From NCBI RefSeq assembly GCF_004803505.1, contig NZ_SSWH01000015.1, positions 1 to 49,412 on the forward strand: a stretch of 49,412 nt of DNA. The letters run 5' to 3'. Below, piece after piece: positions 29,253 to 39,452 of the stretch; positions within the stretch are counted from its first letter, which is position 1, and every line of letters starts with the position of its first letter. The notes beneath the pieces are model-generated. The model saw nothing but the letters and a program-made list of their open reading frames with translations, had not been told where the DNA came from and ran no database searches. The position numbers were made by a program, and so were the translations under genes. Source of the stretch: Arthrobacter echini. GTDB lineage: Bacteria; Actinomycetota; Actinomycetes; Actinomycetales; Micrococcaceae.

Positions 29253-30447
29253 GTCGTCACACTGTCCAGCCGCCCACTGACGAGGGCGACGCCGAGCCCG
29301 AGGACGGCAAGTCCGGCTCCGACGAGGGCCGGTGAGGTGAACCCCCATCCGGCGGTGATCACCGCTCCGCCCAGCGCCGCGCCGAGGGCGTTCGCGACAT
29401 TGAGCGCCGAGTGGTTCATCGATGAGGCCAGGGATGGCGCGCCGGGGGAGACGTCGAGCAGTCGGGCCTGCAGCGGCGGGATGAGCGTGGATCCGCTTGC
29501 TCCCACGAAGAAGACGAAGAGGCACGCCGACCACGGGGTGGTCGCAGCGAGCGTGAACACCAGGAGTACCACGGTGATGGTCGTCATGACCCCGTAGATG
29601 CTCCCCATCACCGAGCGGTCGGCGAGCCGGCCGCCGAGGATGTTCCCCACCACCATCCCCACGCCGTACAGGGCGACGACGAGCGGCAGCAGGGACACGT
29701 CGAGACCGGCCACCTCCGTCATGATCGGGGAGATGAACAGTAGACGGCGAAGAAGCCACCGAAACCCACGATGCCGATGAGCAGCGTCAGCCAGAGCTGC
29801 GGCCTCCGGAGCACGCTCAGTTCCGCACGAATACTCGCGCCGGGCCGCACAGGGACGTCCGGCACGAACGCTCGGATGAGCACCACGGTCACACCACCGA
29901 TCAGGCCCACCAGCAGGAACATGGAACGCCAGCCGAACTGCTGGCCCAGCCACGTGGCGAAGGGCACGCCCACCACGTTCGCGATGCTCAGGCCGAGCAT
30001 CACCTCGGCGATGGCGCGTCCGCGCCGGGCCGGGTCGGCCAGGGTCGCGGCGATGACGGCCGCGACGCCGAAGTACGCGCCGTGGGGGAGCCCTGACAGG
30101 AAGCGCGAGGCGAGCATCCAGCCGAACCCGGCGGCGAAGAAGGACGACAGGTTGGCCAGCGCGATGACCAGCATCAGGGCGATCGCTACGGCCCGCTGGG
30201 GTTTCTTCGCCCCGATGGTCGCCAGGACGGGAGCGCCGATGACCACGCCGAGTGCGTAGGCGGAGATGACGTGCCCGCCCTGGGCATAGTCGATGCCGAG
30301 ATCCGCGCGCATCTCCTCGAGCAGACCCATGATGGTGAACTCGGTGGTCCCGATCGCGAAACCGCCCGCAGCCAGCGCCGCGATCGCGAGCGTGAGGCGG
30401 CGACCGTGCAGTCTCTGGGTGGGCAGCGGCGGAGCAGAAGTGGTCAC
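29219..30447 (-). pseudogene. MFS transporter (AraJ-like), frameshifted
   Basis: A 12-helix major facilitator of about 409 residues whose frame breaks near 29738-29743. The first part (GGFAIGTTEFTIMGLLEEM to GGFFAVY) and the second (FISPIMTEVAGLDVSLLPLV to SGRLDSV) are two halves of one protein, joined by a single missing base. The likely start is the GTG at 30447, whose residues VTTSAPPLP precede helix 1. Proteins of this type export sugars, purines or drugs. It converges on the methyltransferase gene and overlaps its end by 34 bp. A sequencing error cannot be excluded. Confidence 0.85.
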
Positions 30448-30685
30448 GGGTGTCCTAGCGGCAGCAATCGTCGAGGGGGTCAGGCGTCCGCCGCATACCC
30501 GGGGTGGCGGTTGCAGGGCCGGCGACGCGGACGACGTCGTCATCAGCAACACTAGGCGATCGGCTCAGGACCAGGCGCTCGACTCGGGGGCTGCGGGCAG
30601 CGAGGGCGCGGCACCGGGGAGCCTGGGCTTCCGACGCCGGGCGTGCGATCTCGAGGGTGCGCACAGCCCTCGCTACACTCACCTG

Positions 30686-31165
30686 GTGACCACACCAGCC
30701 TCCGGCCTGCTCCTCCAGATCGTCGGAGCGGCCGTCGTCGACTCCCTCGAGCTGCCCTCGCGCCTCCTCGTGGCACGGCGCACCTCACCGCCCGAGCTCG
30801 CTGGGCTCTGGGAGTTCCCGGGCGGGAAGGTCGAGGCGGGGGAGAGCTGCGAGCCGGCCCTGCACCGCGAACTCGACGAGGAACTGGGCATCACCGTGCG
30901 GCTCGGCAGGGAGCTGGACGGACCCGGGAAGCAGGGCTGGCCACTGAACGAGAGGGCAGCGATGCGCGTGTGGTTCGCCGAGGTGACCGACGGCCGGCCT
31001 ACGGCGCTGCAGGACCACGACGAGCTGCGGTGGGTGGACCTGGCTGCGGGTACCGAGCTGGAGGACCTCCTCTGGATCCCCGCCGACAGGCCCATCCTCA
31101 GTGCGCTCAGGGCGGCGGTGTCTGCTCGGGACACAGGACAACCCGGTCAGAAGAGGGACGCCTGA
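30686..31165 (+). CDS. NUDIX hydrolase, MutT-like
   Basis: A 159-residue hydrolase with the full Nudix box G-x5-E-x7-R-E-L-x-E-E-x-G at about residues 45-67 (GGKVEAGESC, HRELDEELG). RTSPPELAGLWEFPGGK preceding it resembles MutT, which cleans 8-oxo-dGTP from the nucleotide pool. The start is a GTG at 30686; the upstream reading is not conserved. It converges on, and overlaps by 19 bp, the radical SAM gene. The substrate is inferred. Confidence 0.87.
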   Translation: MTTPASGLLLQIVGAAVVDSLELPSRLLVARRTSPPELAGLWEFPGGKVEAGESCEPALHRELDEELGITVRLGRELDGPGKQGWPLNERAAMRVWFAEVTDGRPTALQDHDELRWVDLAAGTELEDLLWIPADRPILSALRAAVSARDTGQPGQKRDA

Positions 31166-32223
31166 GCGGACTCGGTTGCTGCCCCGACCGGCACCGCGGC
31201 CGGCGTTCCAGCCGGGGCCGGTACCGGTGCTCCGCCCGGTGTGGGTGAGAGATTTCGGAAGAAGCCCGCCCCGGCGGAGAGCCCGTGCTTCGTCCGGAAG
31301 ATCCGGATCCTGCCCGTGAGCCAGTCCCGGTACTCCTTCGACGCGTAGCTGCCCCCGCGGTAGAGCTCCTCGTACTTCGGCACGAGGAGCGGATAGTGGC
31401 GCGCGAGCCACTGCATGAACCACTCCCGGGACCCGGGGCGCAGATGGAGGGGGCCCGCGCTCACGCCGGTGGCGCCGGCCGCGACGAGGGCGCCGAACAG
31501 CCGGTCGAGGGATTCGTCGCCGTCGGTGAGCCAGGGCAGGATCGGCATGGCCATGACATTGCAGGGCAGACCTGCCTCGCGCAGCCGGGAGATCAGGGCG
31601 AGGCGCGCCTTCGGGGAGGGCGTCCCGGGCTCGATCGCCCCGGCCAGGACCGGATCCACGAGGGCGAGGGAAATGCCCATGCCGATCGGGACCGATGTGG
31701 ACGCCTCCCTGAGCAGGGGGATGTCGCGCGCCAGCAGCGTTCCCTTCGTGAGGATGGAGAACGGCGTGCCCGACTCGGCGAGCGCCATGATGATGCCCGG
31801 CATGAGCCCGTACCGGCCCTCGGCACGCTGGTAGGGGTCGGTGTTCGTACCGAGCGCCACGTGCTCGTGCTTCCAGGACGGCCGGGCCAGCTCACGCCTG
31901 AGCATTTCGGCGGCATTGATCTTGACCACGAGCTGGGCATCGAAGTCGAGCCCGGTGTCGAGATCGAGATAGCTGTGCGTCTTGCGGGCGAAGCAGTACA
32001 CGCAGGCATGGGAGCACCCGCGGAACGGATTGATGGTCCAGGAGAAGGGCAGGGACGACGTCGGCGGCACCCGGTTCAGGACCGATTTCGCGGCCACCTC
32101 GTGGAAGGTGATACCGGCGAAGTCCGGGGTGCTGACGGAACGGACGAGACCGGCAAGGGGCAGCAGGGCGGCCGAGGCGGCTGCGTCGCCGTCGTCCGTG
32201 ATTCGCTGCTCCTGCCACCGCAT
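31147..32223 (-). CDS. Rv2578c-family radical SAM protein
   Basis: A 358-residue protein with the radical SAM cluster CSHACVYCFAR (about residues 70-80), then YLDLDTGLDFD and TNTDPYQRAEGRYGLMPG, the pattern of the Rv2578c family, related in layout to spore photoproduct lyase-type proteins. The family member in M. tuberculosis is in the LexA regulon, and here a perfect LexA palindrome (32232-32247) lies nine bases upstream. The C-terminal 30 residues are Pro/Ala-rich. The chemistry is unknown; a DNA-damage link is supported by the box. Confidence 0.9.
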   Translation of the reverse strand: MRWQEQRITDDGDAAASAALLPLAGLVRSVSTPDFAGITFHEVAAKSVLNRVPPTSSLPFSWTINPFRGCSHACVYCFARKTHSYLDLDTGLDFDAQLVVKINAAEMLRRELARPSWKHEHVALGTNTDPYQRAEGRYGLMPGIIMALAESGTPFSILTKGTLLARDIPLLREASTSVPIGMGISLALVDPVLAGAIEPGTPSPKARLALISRLREAGLPCNVMAMPILPWLTDGDESLDRLFGALVAAGATGVSAGPLHLRPGSREWFMQWLARHYPLLVPKYEELYRGGSYASKEYRDWLTGRIRIFRTKHGLSAGAGFFRNLSPTPGGAPVPAPAGTPAAVPVGAATESAQASLF

Positions 32224-32231
32224 GAACCTAT

Positions 32232-32247
32232 TAGAACACGTGTTCTA
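32232..32247. promoter_or_regulatory. Perfect SOS box
   Basis: TAGAACACGTGTTCTA is a fully symmetric 16-bp site with the exact GAAC-N4-GTTC core. It lies 9 bp upstream of the radical SAM gene (minus strand) and 42 bp upstream of pcp (plus strand). Overlap with the radical SAM start suggests that transcript is the main target. Confidence 0.88.
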
Positions 32248-32288
32248 GTGTGCTGTCAGGATCTGTTCACTCGTCCTAAGCTGGGCGG

Positions 32289-32927
32289 ATGATCCTGCTG
32301 ACCGGCTTCGAACCCTTCGGGGGAGAGGCCACCAATCCGTCCTGGCTCGCGGTACAGCAGGCTGTTGAACGCCTCCGCGAGCTGGGGCGGGATGCCGTGG
32401 CCGTCGAGATCCCGTGCGTGTTCGGAGAGAGCCGCGCTGTCCTCGACGTCGCCCTCGAGGACCATCACCCGGACATCGTGCTCTGTGTGGGGCAGGCGGG
32501 AGGCCGTGAACGCATCTCGCTGGAGCGCGTGGCGATCAACGTCGACGACGCACGCATACCGGACAACGCGGGTAACCGGCCGATCGACGCTCCCGTGGTG
32601 GACGGCGGGCCGGCCGCGTACTTCTCCACGCTGCCCATCAAGGCCTGTGCGCAGGCGCTGCACGCCCTCGACATCCCGGCCGAGGTGTCCCAGACAGCAG
32701 GAACCTACGTCTGCAACCATCTCTTCTACGGGCTCATGCACCGCCTCGCGGATCGCCCCGAGGTGAGGGGCGGGTTCATCCACGTGCCGTACTCCCTGGA
32801 GCAGGGTGAGGCGAACGGTCAGCCGGGGCTCTCCATCGAGGCCATGGCGGCCGGTCTCGTGGCCATTGCGACGACGACGGCGAGCACGGTGCGTGACGTT
32901 CGCGTCACCGCCGGCGCCGAGCACTGA
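32289..32927 (+). CDS. pcp: Pyroglutamyl-peptidase I
   Basis: A cysteine peptidase that removes N-terminal pyroglutamate. The 212-residue protein carries the catalytic triad in GGRERISLER (Glu79), AGTYVCNHLFY (Cys142) and FIHVPY (His165), and the N-terminal TGFEPFGG. The ATG at 32289 is the family's start. It converges on a metalloprotease-like gene with a 23-bp overlap. Confidence 0.95.
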   Translation: MILLTGFEPFGGEATNPSWLAVQQAVERLRELGRDAVAVEIPCVFGESRAVLDVALEDHHPDIVLCVGQAGGRERISLERVAINVDDARIPDNAGNRPIDAPVVDGGPAAYFSTLPIKACAQALHALDIPAEVSQTAGTYVCNHLFYGLMHRLADRPEVRGGFIHVPYSLEQGEANGQPGLSIEAMAAGLVAIATTTASTVRDVRVTAGAEH

Positions 32928-33381
32928 CGGTGGTTTTCCGTCCACGCAGGACAGGTAGAGCCGCGCTGAGGGGGCGAAGCGGACGTTCGGTGTAGCCGCC
33001 GTCGGCCAGTCCCGCCCCGCGCTCGAACGCATTGCGCGACGCCGGGTCACCCGTCCGTGCCAGCGAGTAGCCGGCCGCGAGCGCGTATGCCGGGAGAAAC
33101 GGCAGACCCAGGCAGGCGGCGTACTGGTGCGTGTGACGGGCCTCGTGCTCGAGCATGCGGGCGAATCCGGCGGACGCCTGGTGCGGGACGCTGCCGCGCA
33201 GCAGCACCACACTGCCGAGCGTGAAGGCCCGGGCTTTCGGCAACTTCCGGCGGTAGCCCTCGGCCAACAGCAGACCGTGCGGGCCTGCAGAGACCCGGCA
33301 GCCGGACAGCCTGGCCACCACCAGACCGACGGGTGTGGACAGATTGACCCAGTTGAGGAAGGGAACGAGCCGTCGACGCAT
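32905..33381 (-). CDS. Hypothetical protein with HExxH-like motif
   Basis: A 158-residue protein that I cannot place in a named family. Visible are two weakly hydrophobic stretches and LEHEARHTHQYA (about residues 77-88), which contains HEARH, a zinc-protease-like HExxH motif followed by further histidines. DUF4157-type proteins show a similar element. The basic C-terminus overlaps the end of pcp. Activity as a protease is not established. Confidence 0.7.
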   Translation of the reverse strand: MRRRLVPFLNWVNLSTPVGLVVARLSGCRVSAGPHGLLLAEGYRRKLPKARAFTLGSVVLLRGSVPHQASAGFARMLEHEARHTHQYAACLGLPFLPAYALAAGYSLARTGDPASRNAFERGAGLADGGYTERPLRPLSAALPVLRGRKTTVSARRRR

Positions 33382-33449
33382 GCGCTCATCCTACTGACGC
33401 GCCGGGCACGCCAAGGCGTCGCCATACCAAGGGCGATCCCGGCTCACGG

Positions 33450-33480
33450 TTGCGGCGCCGTCGACCCGGTCGCCTAGACT
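33450..33480 (+). promoter_or_regulatory. Candidate pheS promoter
   Basis: TTGCGG (33450-33455) and TAGACT (33475-33480) are separated by 19 bases, a loose sigma-70-like pair. A small hairpin (TGGCTCC/GGAGCCA, 33543-33563) lies between it and pheS without a T-run. No T-box or tRNA-like leader is visible. Confidence 0.4.
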
Positions 33481-33483
33481 TGA

Positions 33484-34683
<1,200 letters not shown>

Positions 34684-37227
34684 ATGAGAATCCCACTGTC
34701 CTGGCTGCGCGAGTACGCAGCCGTGCCCGCGGACGCAACCGCGGAAGACGTGATGGCCGAGCTCGTGAAGGTGGGCCTCGAGGAGGAGGCCGTCCACCGT
34801 CCCACCGACGAGCTGAGCGGACCCATCGTCGTCGGCCAGGTGCTCAGCAAGATCGCGGAGCCGCAGACCAACGGCAAGACCATCAACTGGTGCCAGGTCC
34901 GCGTGGTCCCTGAGGGTGCTAAGCAGACCCTCACCGGCGAGGGCATCGACCCCTCGGGCGTGCAGGGCATCGTCTGCGGCGCGCACAACTTCGAGGAGGG
35001 CGACAAGGTGGTGGTGACGCTGCCCGGCGCCGTCTTGCCCGGTGACTTCCGCATCAGCCCCCGCAAGACCTACGGCCACGTCTCGGCCGGCATGATCGCA
35101 TCGGTGAAGGAGCTCGGGATCGGGGAGGACCACGACGGCATCCTCGTGCTCTCCACCCTGGGCCTGGACCCCGAGGTGGGTGCCGACGCCATGGACCTCC
35201 TCGGCCTGTACGACGAGGCGGCCGAGATCAACGTGACGCCGGATCGCGGCTACTGCTTCTCCATCCGCGGGGTGGCGCGCGAGTACGCCCACGCCACGGG
35301 GACGGCCTTCACCGACCCGGCCGACGCCGTCGTCGTGCCCACCGCTGCGGGCGAGGGGTACCCGGTGCGTCTGGCCGACGAGGCGCCGATCTACGGCGAG
35401 GCCGGCTGCGACCGGTTCGTGGCCCGCACCGTGCGCGGCGTCGACCCCACCCGTCCCACCCCGCCGTGGCTGTCCGCGCGCCTGCGCCTGGCCGGCATCC
35501 GCTCCATCTCCCTCGTGGTGGACATCTCCAACTACGTGATGCTCGAGCTCGGGCAGCCCCTGCACTTCTACGACCGCGACAAGCTCTCCGGTGAGATCGT
35601 GGTGCGCCGCGCCGCCGAGGGCGAGACGCTGCGGACCCTCGATGACAGGGAGCGTGCGCTCGACGTCGGGGACCTGCTCATCACCGATGCCTCCGGGCCC
35701 ATCGGCATCGCCGGGGTCATGGGCGGCGCGTCCACCGAGGTCTCGGACAGCACCGTGGACATCGTCATCGAGTCGGCGCACTTCGACCCCGTGAGCATCG
35801 GGCGCTCCCGCCGCCGGCACAAGCTCCCGTCGGAGGCATCGAGGCGCTTCGAGCGTAATGTCGACTGGCAGATCGCCGACGTCGCCGCCCAGCGCGCCGT
35901 CGATCTCCTCCTCGAGCTCGCCGGAGGCACGGCCGACGACGCCGTCACCAACGTCGGGCAGGCACCCGAACCGCGCGTCATCGAGCTCGCCGCCGACTTC
36001 CCGGCGCGCCTGATCGGCCGCGAGTTCACCGAGGACCAGATCACCGGCACGCTCACCGATCTCGGTGCCGTGGTGGAGCCGGTCGACGGCGGCTGGCGCG
36101 TCACGGCGCCGAGCTGGCGCCCCGACCTGGAGACGCGAGAGGACCTCACCGAGGAGATCATCCGCCTCGTGGGGTACAGCACCATCCCGTCCACGCTTCC
36201 CGTGGCGCCTCCCGGGCGCGGTCTGACCCGCGTGCAGCAGCAGCGCCGGCGGCTCCTGAACGCCCTCGCGGCGGCGGGGCTCACCGAGGTGCTCTCCTAC
36301 CCGTTCGTCAGCGAGCAGGCCAATGCACTTTTCGGCACGTCCGAGGAGGGAGCAGCCGCACCGGCGGTCCGGCTCGCCAATCCGCTCAGTGCGGAGCGCG
36401 CGTTCCTGCGCCGATCCATCCTGCCCGGCCTCATCGAGGCGGCCAAGCGGAACCACTCGCGGGGCTTCCGCGATCTGGCCCTGTTCGAGTCCGGGTCCGT
36501 CTTCCTGCCGGGAGAGCAGATGGGAACGAAGACCATCCCGCCGCTGGGCATCAAGCCCGACGACGACGTCCTCGACGCCCTGTACGCGGGGATCCCGCAT
36601 CAGCCGCAGGTCATCGCCGGGCTGTTCACGGGTCTCGAGGTGCCGCCGTCGGCCGGAGTGGAGGCGAGGGCGTGGGACTGGGCCGACGCCGTCGACGTGG
36701 TGCAGCTCATGGGGAGCGTGACCGGCGTGGACGTGGTGGTGCGGCAGGGGGCTCACCAGGCGTTCCACCCCGGGCGGACCGCGGAGTTCGCGCTGCGCAG
36801 CGGAGAGGTGCTCGGTCACGCCGGGGAACTGCATCCGAAGGTCAGCGCGGCCCACGATCTGCCAGCCCGGACGGTGGCATTCGAGATCGACGTCGACCGC
36901 CTGTTCGACGCCGCCGCCGACATCATCGTGGCGCGCTCGCTGTCCACGTATCCGACGGCGACGCAGGACGTGGCGCTCGTGGTCGACTCCGCCGTCGTCG
37001 CCCGGGACGTGCTCGAGACGCTGCGGGAGGGCGCAGGCGAGCTGCTCGAGGACGTCAGCCTGTTCGATGTCTACACCGGACCCGGCATTCCGGACGGCAG
37101 CACGTCGCTTGCGTTCGCCCTGCGCTTCCGGGCGCCCGACCGGACGCTGACGGCCGAGGAGGCCAGCGCTGCACGCGATGCCGCGGTCGCGCTCGCGGGG
37201 GAGCGGTTCGGGGCCGTGCAGCGCTGA
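34684..37227 (+). CDS. pheT: Phenylalanine--tRNA ligase, beta subunit
   Basis: The 847-residue partner of PheS, for tRNA binding and editing. In order: N-terminal MRIPLSWLREY, an OB-fold tRNA-binding domain (about 40-150), the B3/B4 editing region, the B5 domain (about 400-480), a pseudo-catalytic core and the C-terminal FDX-ACB anticodon-binding domain (STYPTATQDVALVVD to the end). Zero bases separate it from pheS. A strong hairpin terminator follows 8 bp after the stop. Confidence 0.97.
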   Translation: MRIPLSWLREYAAVPADATAEDVMAELVKVGLEEEAVHRPTDELSGPIVVGQVLSKIAEPQTNGKTINWCQVRVVPEGAKQTLTGEGIDPSGVQGIVCGAHNFEEGDKVVVTLPGAVLPGDFRISPRKTYGHVSAGMIASVKELGIGEDHDGILVLSTLGLDPEVGADAMDLLGLYDEAAEINVTPDRGYCFSIRGVAREYAHATGTAFTDPADAVVVPTAAGEGYPVRLADEAPIYGEAGCDRFVARTVRGVDPTRPTPPWLSARLRLAGIRSISLVVDISNYVMLELGQPLHFYDRDKLSGEIVVRRAAEGETLRTLDDRERALDVGDLLITDASGPIGIAGVMGGASTEVSDSTVDIVIESAHFDPVSIGRSRRRHKLPSEASRRFERNVDWQIADVAAQRAVDLLLELAGGTADDAVTNVGQAPEPRVIELAADFPARLIGREFTEDQITGTLTDLGAVVEPVDGGWRVTAPSWRPDLETREDLTEEIIRLVGYSTIPSTLPVAPPGRGLTRVQQQRRRLLNALAAAGLTEVLSYPFVSEQANALFGTSEEGAAAPAVRLANPLSAERAFLRRSILPGLIEAAKRNHSRGFRDLALFESGSVFLPGEQMGTKTIPPLGIKPDDDVLDALYAGIPHQPQVIAGLFTGLEVPPSAGVEARAWDWADAVDVVQLMGSVTGVDVVVRQGAHQAFHPGRTAEFALRSGEVLGHAGELHPKVSAAHDLPARTVAFEIDVDRLFDAAADIIVARSLSTYPTATQDVALVVDSAVVARDVLETLREGAGELLEDVSLFDVYTGPGIPDGSTSLAFALRFRAPDRTLTAEEASAARDAAVALAGERFGAVQR

Positions 37228-37235
37228 CGCAGCTC

Positions 37236-37262
37236 CCGGACCCGGGTCGTCCCCGGGTCCGG
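37236..37262. terminator. Strong hairpin terminator after pheT
   Basis: CCGGACCCGGG (37236-37246) pairs perfectly with CCCGGGTCCGG (37252-37262) around a 5-base loop. It lies between convergent pheT and the oxidoreductase gene and probably serves both, although T-runs are weak. Confidence 0.8.
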
Positions 37263-37277
37263 GCGGCGTGCGCTTTC

Positions 37278-38243
37278 TTACGGGACCAGCAGGACCTTGC
37301 CCGTGGTCTTCCGGCCTTCAAGATCCTCGTGGGCCTGGGCGGCGTCGCCGAGCGCGTAGCGGGCGCCGATCCGCACGTTCAGCAGCCCGGCCAGGACGGC
37401 GTCGAACAGCTCGGAGGACCGCCAGCGGCGCTCCTCCGGGCTACGCACGTAGTGCACGATCGAGGGGCGCGTGAGGTAGAGCCCACCACCGCTGTTCAGC
37501 CGCTGCGGATCCACCGGTGGTACGGGACCGGAGGCCCCACCGAAAAGCACCATGGTGCCGCGGACCCGCAGCGATTGCAGCGATTCGTCGAACGTCGCCT
37601 GGCCCACGCCGTCGTACACGACGTCCACGCCGACGCCGTCGGTCAGCGCCTTCACGGCGTCGGCGAAGCCCTCGTAGCCGAGGACCTCGTCGGCGCCGGC
37701 GATGCGGGCGAGGACCTCCTTCTCCTGGGTGGAGACGGTGGTGAAGACGCGGGCGCCCTTGGCCTTGAGGAGCTGGATGAGCAGCAGGCCGACGCCGCCG
37801 GCACCGGCGTGGACGAGCACCGTGTGATCCGGCTGCACCTCGAAGGTGGAGTTGATGAGGTAGTGCGCGGTCATGCCCTGCAGTGGCAGTGCCGCAGCGG
37901 TCTCGAGGTCGACGCCGTCGGGCACGGGCAGGGCGCGGTCGGCGTCGACGAGCGCATACTCGGCGTAGGTGCCCGTGCCCTCGGCGAAGGCCACGCGGTC
38001 TCCGGCGCTGAAGTCGGTGACGTCCTCACCGACGGCTTCCACGGTCCCGGCGGCCTCGGCTCCCGGAGTGAAGGGGTGCTCCACGGGGTAGACGCCGCTG
38101 CGCTGGTAGGTCTCGATGAAGTTGACTCCTGCGGCGGCGACCTTCACGAGGAGCTGGCCGGGACCGGGTTCAGGACGGTCGATGGAGTCGAGGGTGAGAA
38201 CCTCGGGTCCGCCGGACTGCTGGACGACGATGGCTGAGGGCAT
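37278..38243 (-). CDS. NADPH:quinone oxidoreductase (zeta-crystallin-like)
   Basis: A 321-residue medium-chain dehydrogenase without zinc ligands. Visible: PGPGQLLVKVAAAGVNFIETYQR, GAEAAGTVEAVGEDV, and the NADPH fold VLVHAGAGGVGLLLIQLLKAKGA (about 145-168). It ends in GKVLLVP. The family reduces quinones to semiquinones or enones with NADPH. The gene is monocistronic, 71 bp upstream (in transcription) of nothing else on its strand. Confidence 0.92.
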   Translation of the reverse strand: MPSAIVVQQSGGPEVLTLDSIDRPEPGPGQLLVKVAAAGVNFIETYQRSGVYPVEHPFTPGAEAAGTVEAVGEDVTDFSAGDRVAFAEGTGTYAEYALVDADRALPVPDGVDLETAAALPLQGMTAHYLINSTFEVQPDHTVLVHAGAGGVGLLLIQLLKAKGARVFTTVSTQEKEVLARIAGADEVLGYEGFADAVKALTDGVGVDVVYDGVGQATFDESLQSLRVRGTMVLFGGASGPVPPVDPQRLNSGGGLYLTRPSIVHYVRSPEERRWRSSELFDAVLAGLLNVRIGARYALGDAAQAHEDLEGRKTTGKVLLVP

Positions 38244-38314
38244 GATGGATTTTCCTTTCCGTGGCGTCCCTCCATGCTATTGCCGGTCCGGAGGCTTCCC
38301 CAGCCCGGGCCTGC

Positions 38315-38752
38315 TCACCCCTCCGGAGCCGGAGTTTCCCCGATAGTGATCGTCTCCATCGCACTGCCGGAACGTCCCTGCAACCGCCGCTGCATGGATT
38401 CGGCGATACGGGAGGCCTGCACCTTGGCCAGCTCGGCCTTCGGCCCGGTGTAGTGCTCGTCGAGCGTCGCCGACCACAGTGTGAGCCAGCGCTCGAAGTG
38501 CGCCTGTGTCAGCGGGACCTGTCGATGGAGGTTCAGGTGCGGTTCGAGGGCATTGCGTCGGTAGAGCCCGGCCTTGAACAGCACGGTCTCCCAGAAGTCG
38601 CAGATGATCGGCAGGTGAGCCTGCAGGTCCATCCGGGCAACGTCGATGAAAATCGGTCCGAGCAGGTCGTCGGCGAAGGCCCGGCCGTAGAACACGGTGA
38701 GCAGGGCCTCGACGTCGTCGCGGTCCCGCAGATCGGTACGAAGGGTAGCCAT
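38315..38752 (-). CDS. Group III truncated haemoglobin
   Basis: A 145-residue globin of the trHbP class. Markers are LLTVFYGRAF (B10 tyrosine, Tyr22), FADDLLGPIF, DFWETVLFK, the F-helix LHRQVPLT with the probable proximal haem histidine (His76), and HFERWLTLW (G8 tryptophan). Such proteins bind oxygen or nitric oxide. A 17-bp palindrome overlaps its -10-like TAGAAT (38759-38764 on the minus strand); the spacing suggests a short or leaderless transcript. The C-terminal 20 residues are disordered. Confidence 0.88.
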   Translation of the reverse strand: MATLRTDLRDRDDVEALLTVFYGRAFADDLLGPIFIDVARMDLQAHLPIICDFWETVLFKAGLYRRNALEPHLNLHRQVPLTQAHFERWLTLWSATLDEHYTGPKAELAKVQASRIAESMQRRLQGRSGSAMETITIGETPAPEG

Positions 38753-38759
38753 CTGCTTA

Positions 38760-38776
38760 TTCTACGGCCCGTAGAA
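38760..38776. promoter_or_regulatory. Operator-like palindrome in trHb/membrane protein gap
   Basis: TTCTACGG and CCGTAGAA flank a single C, a perfect 17-bp inverted repeat in the 42-bp gap between divergent genes. A further GTAGA half-site follows (38786-38790). The position over the -10 region fits a repressor. The regulator is unknown; an NO- or redox-sensing Rrf2-type protein is one guess. Confidence 0.65.
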
Positions 38777-38794
38777 AAGCTGTAGATTTGCAGC

Positions 38795-39274
38795 ATGGCC
38801 GGCATGAATTCTGAGCGCATGCGAGGGACCAGCGCGGGCACGTTCCGCGCGATCGGAACGGCCTGGATCATCTCCGGTGGACTGGTCGCAGCGGTGACCG
38901 GGCCGCTGCGTCTCGAGCACGGTTCATGGGCCGCTGCCTACCAGGTCCTTGTGGCCGGCATCGCCCAGAGTGCACTCGGTGCTGCGCAGTCAGCCCTGGC
39001 GCCGCAACCGCCGTCGCGGGCGACTGTCGTAACGGAGCTGGTCGCCTGGAATCTGGGCAGTGTGGCGGTGCTCGCCGGCACGGTGCTCGGCGCACCGCTG
39101 ATCGTCGACGCCGGTGGTGTGTTGCTCGTGGTCGCCCTCGCGCTGCTGATCCGGACGGTGCGGGGCAAGGGCGAGGGGCCCGCGTGGGCGCTGTGGATGT
39201 ATCGCATCCTGCTCGTCGTGATCCTCACGAGCATTCCCATCGGACTGACGCTGGCCCACCTGCGCGCACCGTAG
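38795..39274 (+). CDS. Small polytopic membrane protein
   Basis: A 159-residue protein with four hydrophobic segments (about 20-40, 48-66, 80-120 in two parts, 132-155) and no recognised domain. It starts at an ATG (a second ATG three codons on is also possible) and is divergent from the truncated haemoglobin, sharing its palindrome. A hairpin follows it (39363-39392). The function is unknown. Confidence 0.75.
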   Translation: MAGMNSERMRGTSAGTFRAIGTAWIISGGLVAAVTGPLRLEHGSWAAAYQVLVAGIAQSALGAAQSALAPQPPSRATVVTELVAWNLGSVAVLAGTVLGAPLIVDAGGVLLVVALALLIRTVRGKGEGPAWALWMYRILLVVILTSIPIGLTLAHLRAP

Positions 39275-39362
39275 GTCCGCAGCATGCCGGATGCGGGCGG
39301 GCCAGCGCCCGCTCTGCGTCGTCCGTCCTGCTGCCAAGCTCGCTGGCATCGGGCACAGTCGA

Positions 39363-39392
39363 CGACGACGCCCCTGTGCGGCGGCGTCGTCG
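39363..39392 (+). terminator. Hairpin terminator candidate
   Basis: CGACGACGCC (39363-39372) pairs with GGCGTCGTCG (39383-39392), a 10-bp stem with a 10-base loop. It lies between two same-strand genes, and a short T-containing tract follows. Confidence 0.55.
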
Positions 39393-39452
39393 CCCCTCTG
39401 CTGCCGTCCGGCACCCGTCGACTAGGCTGAAACGCCTCAGGAAGGGGCGGTC

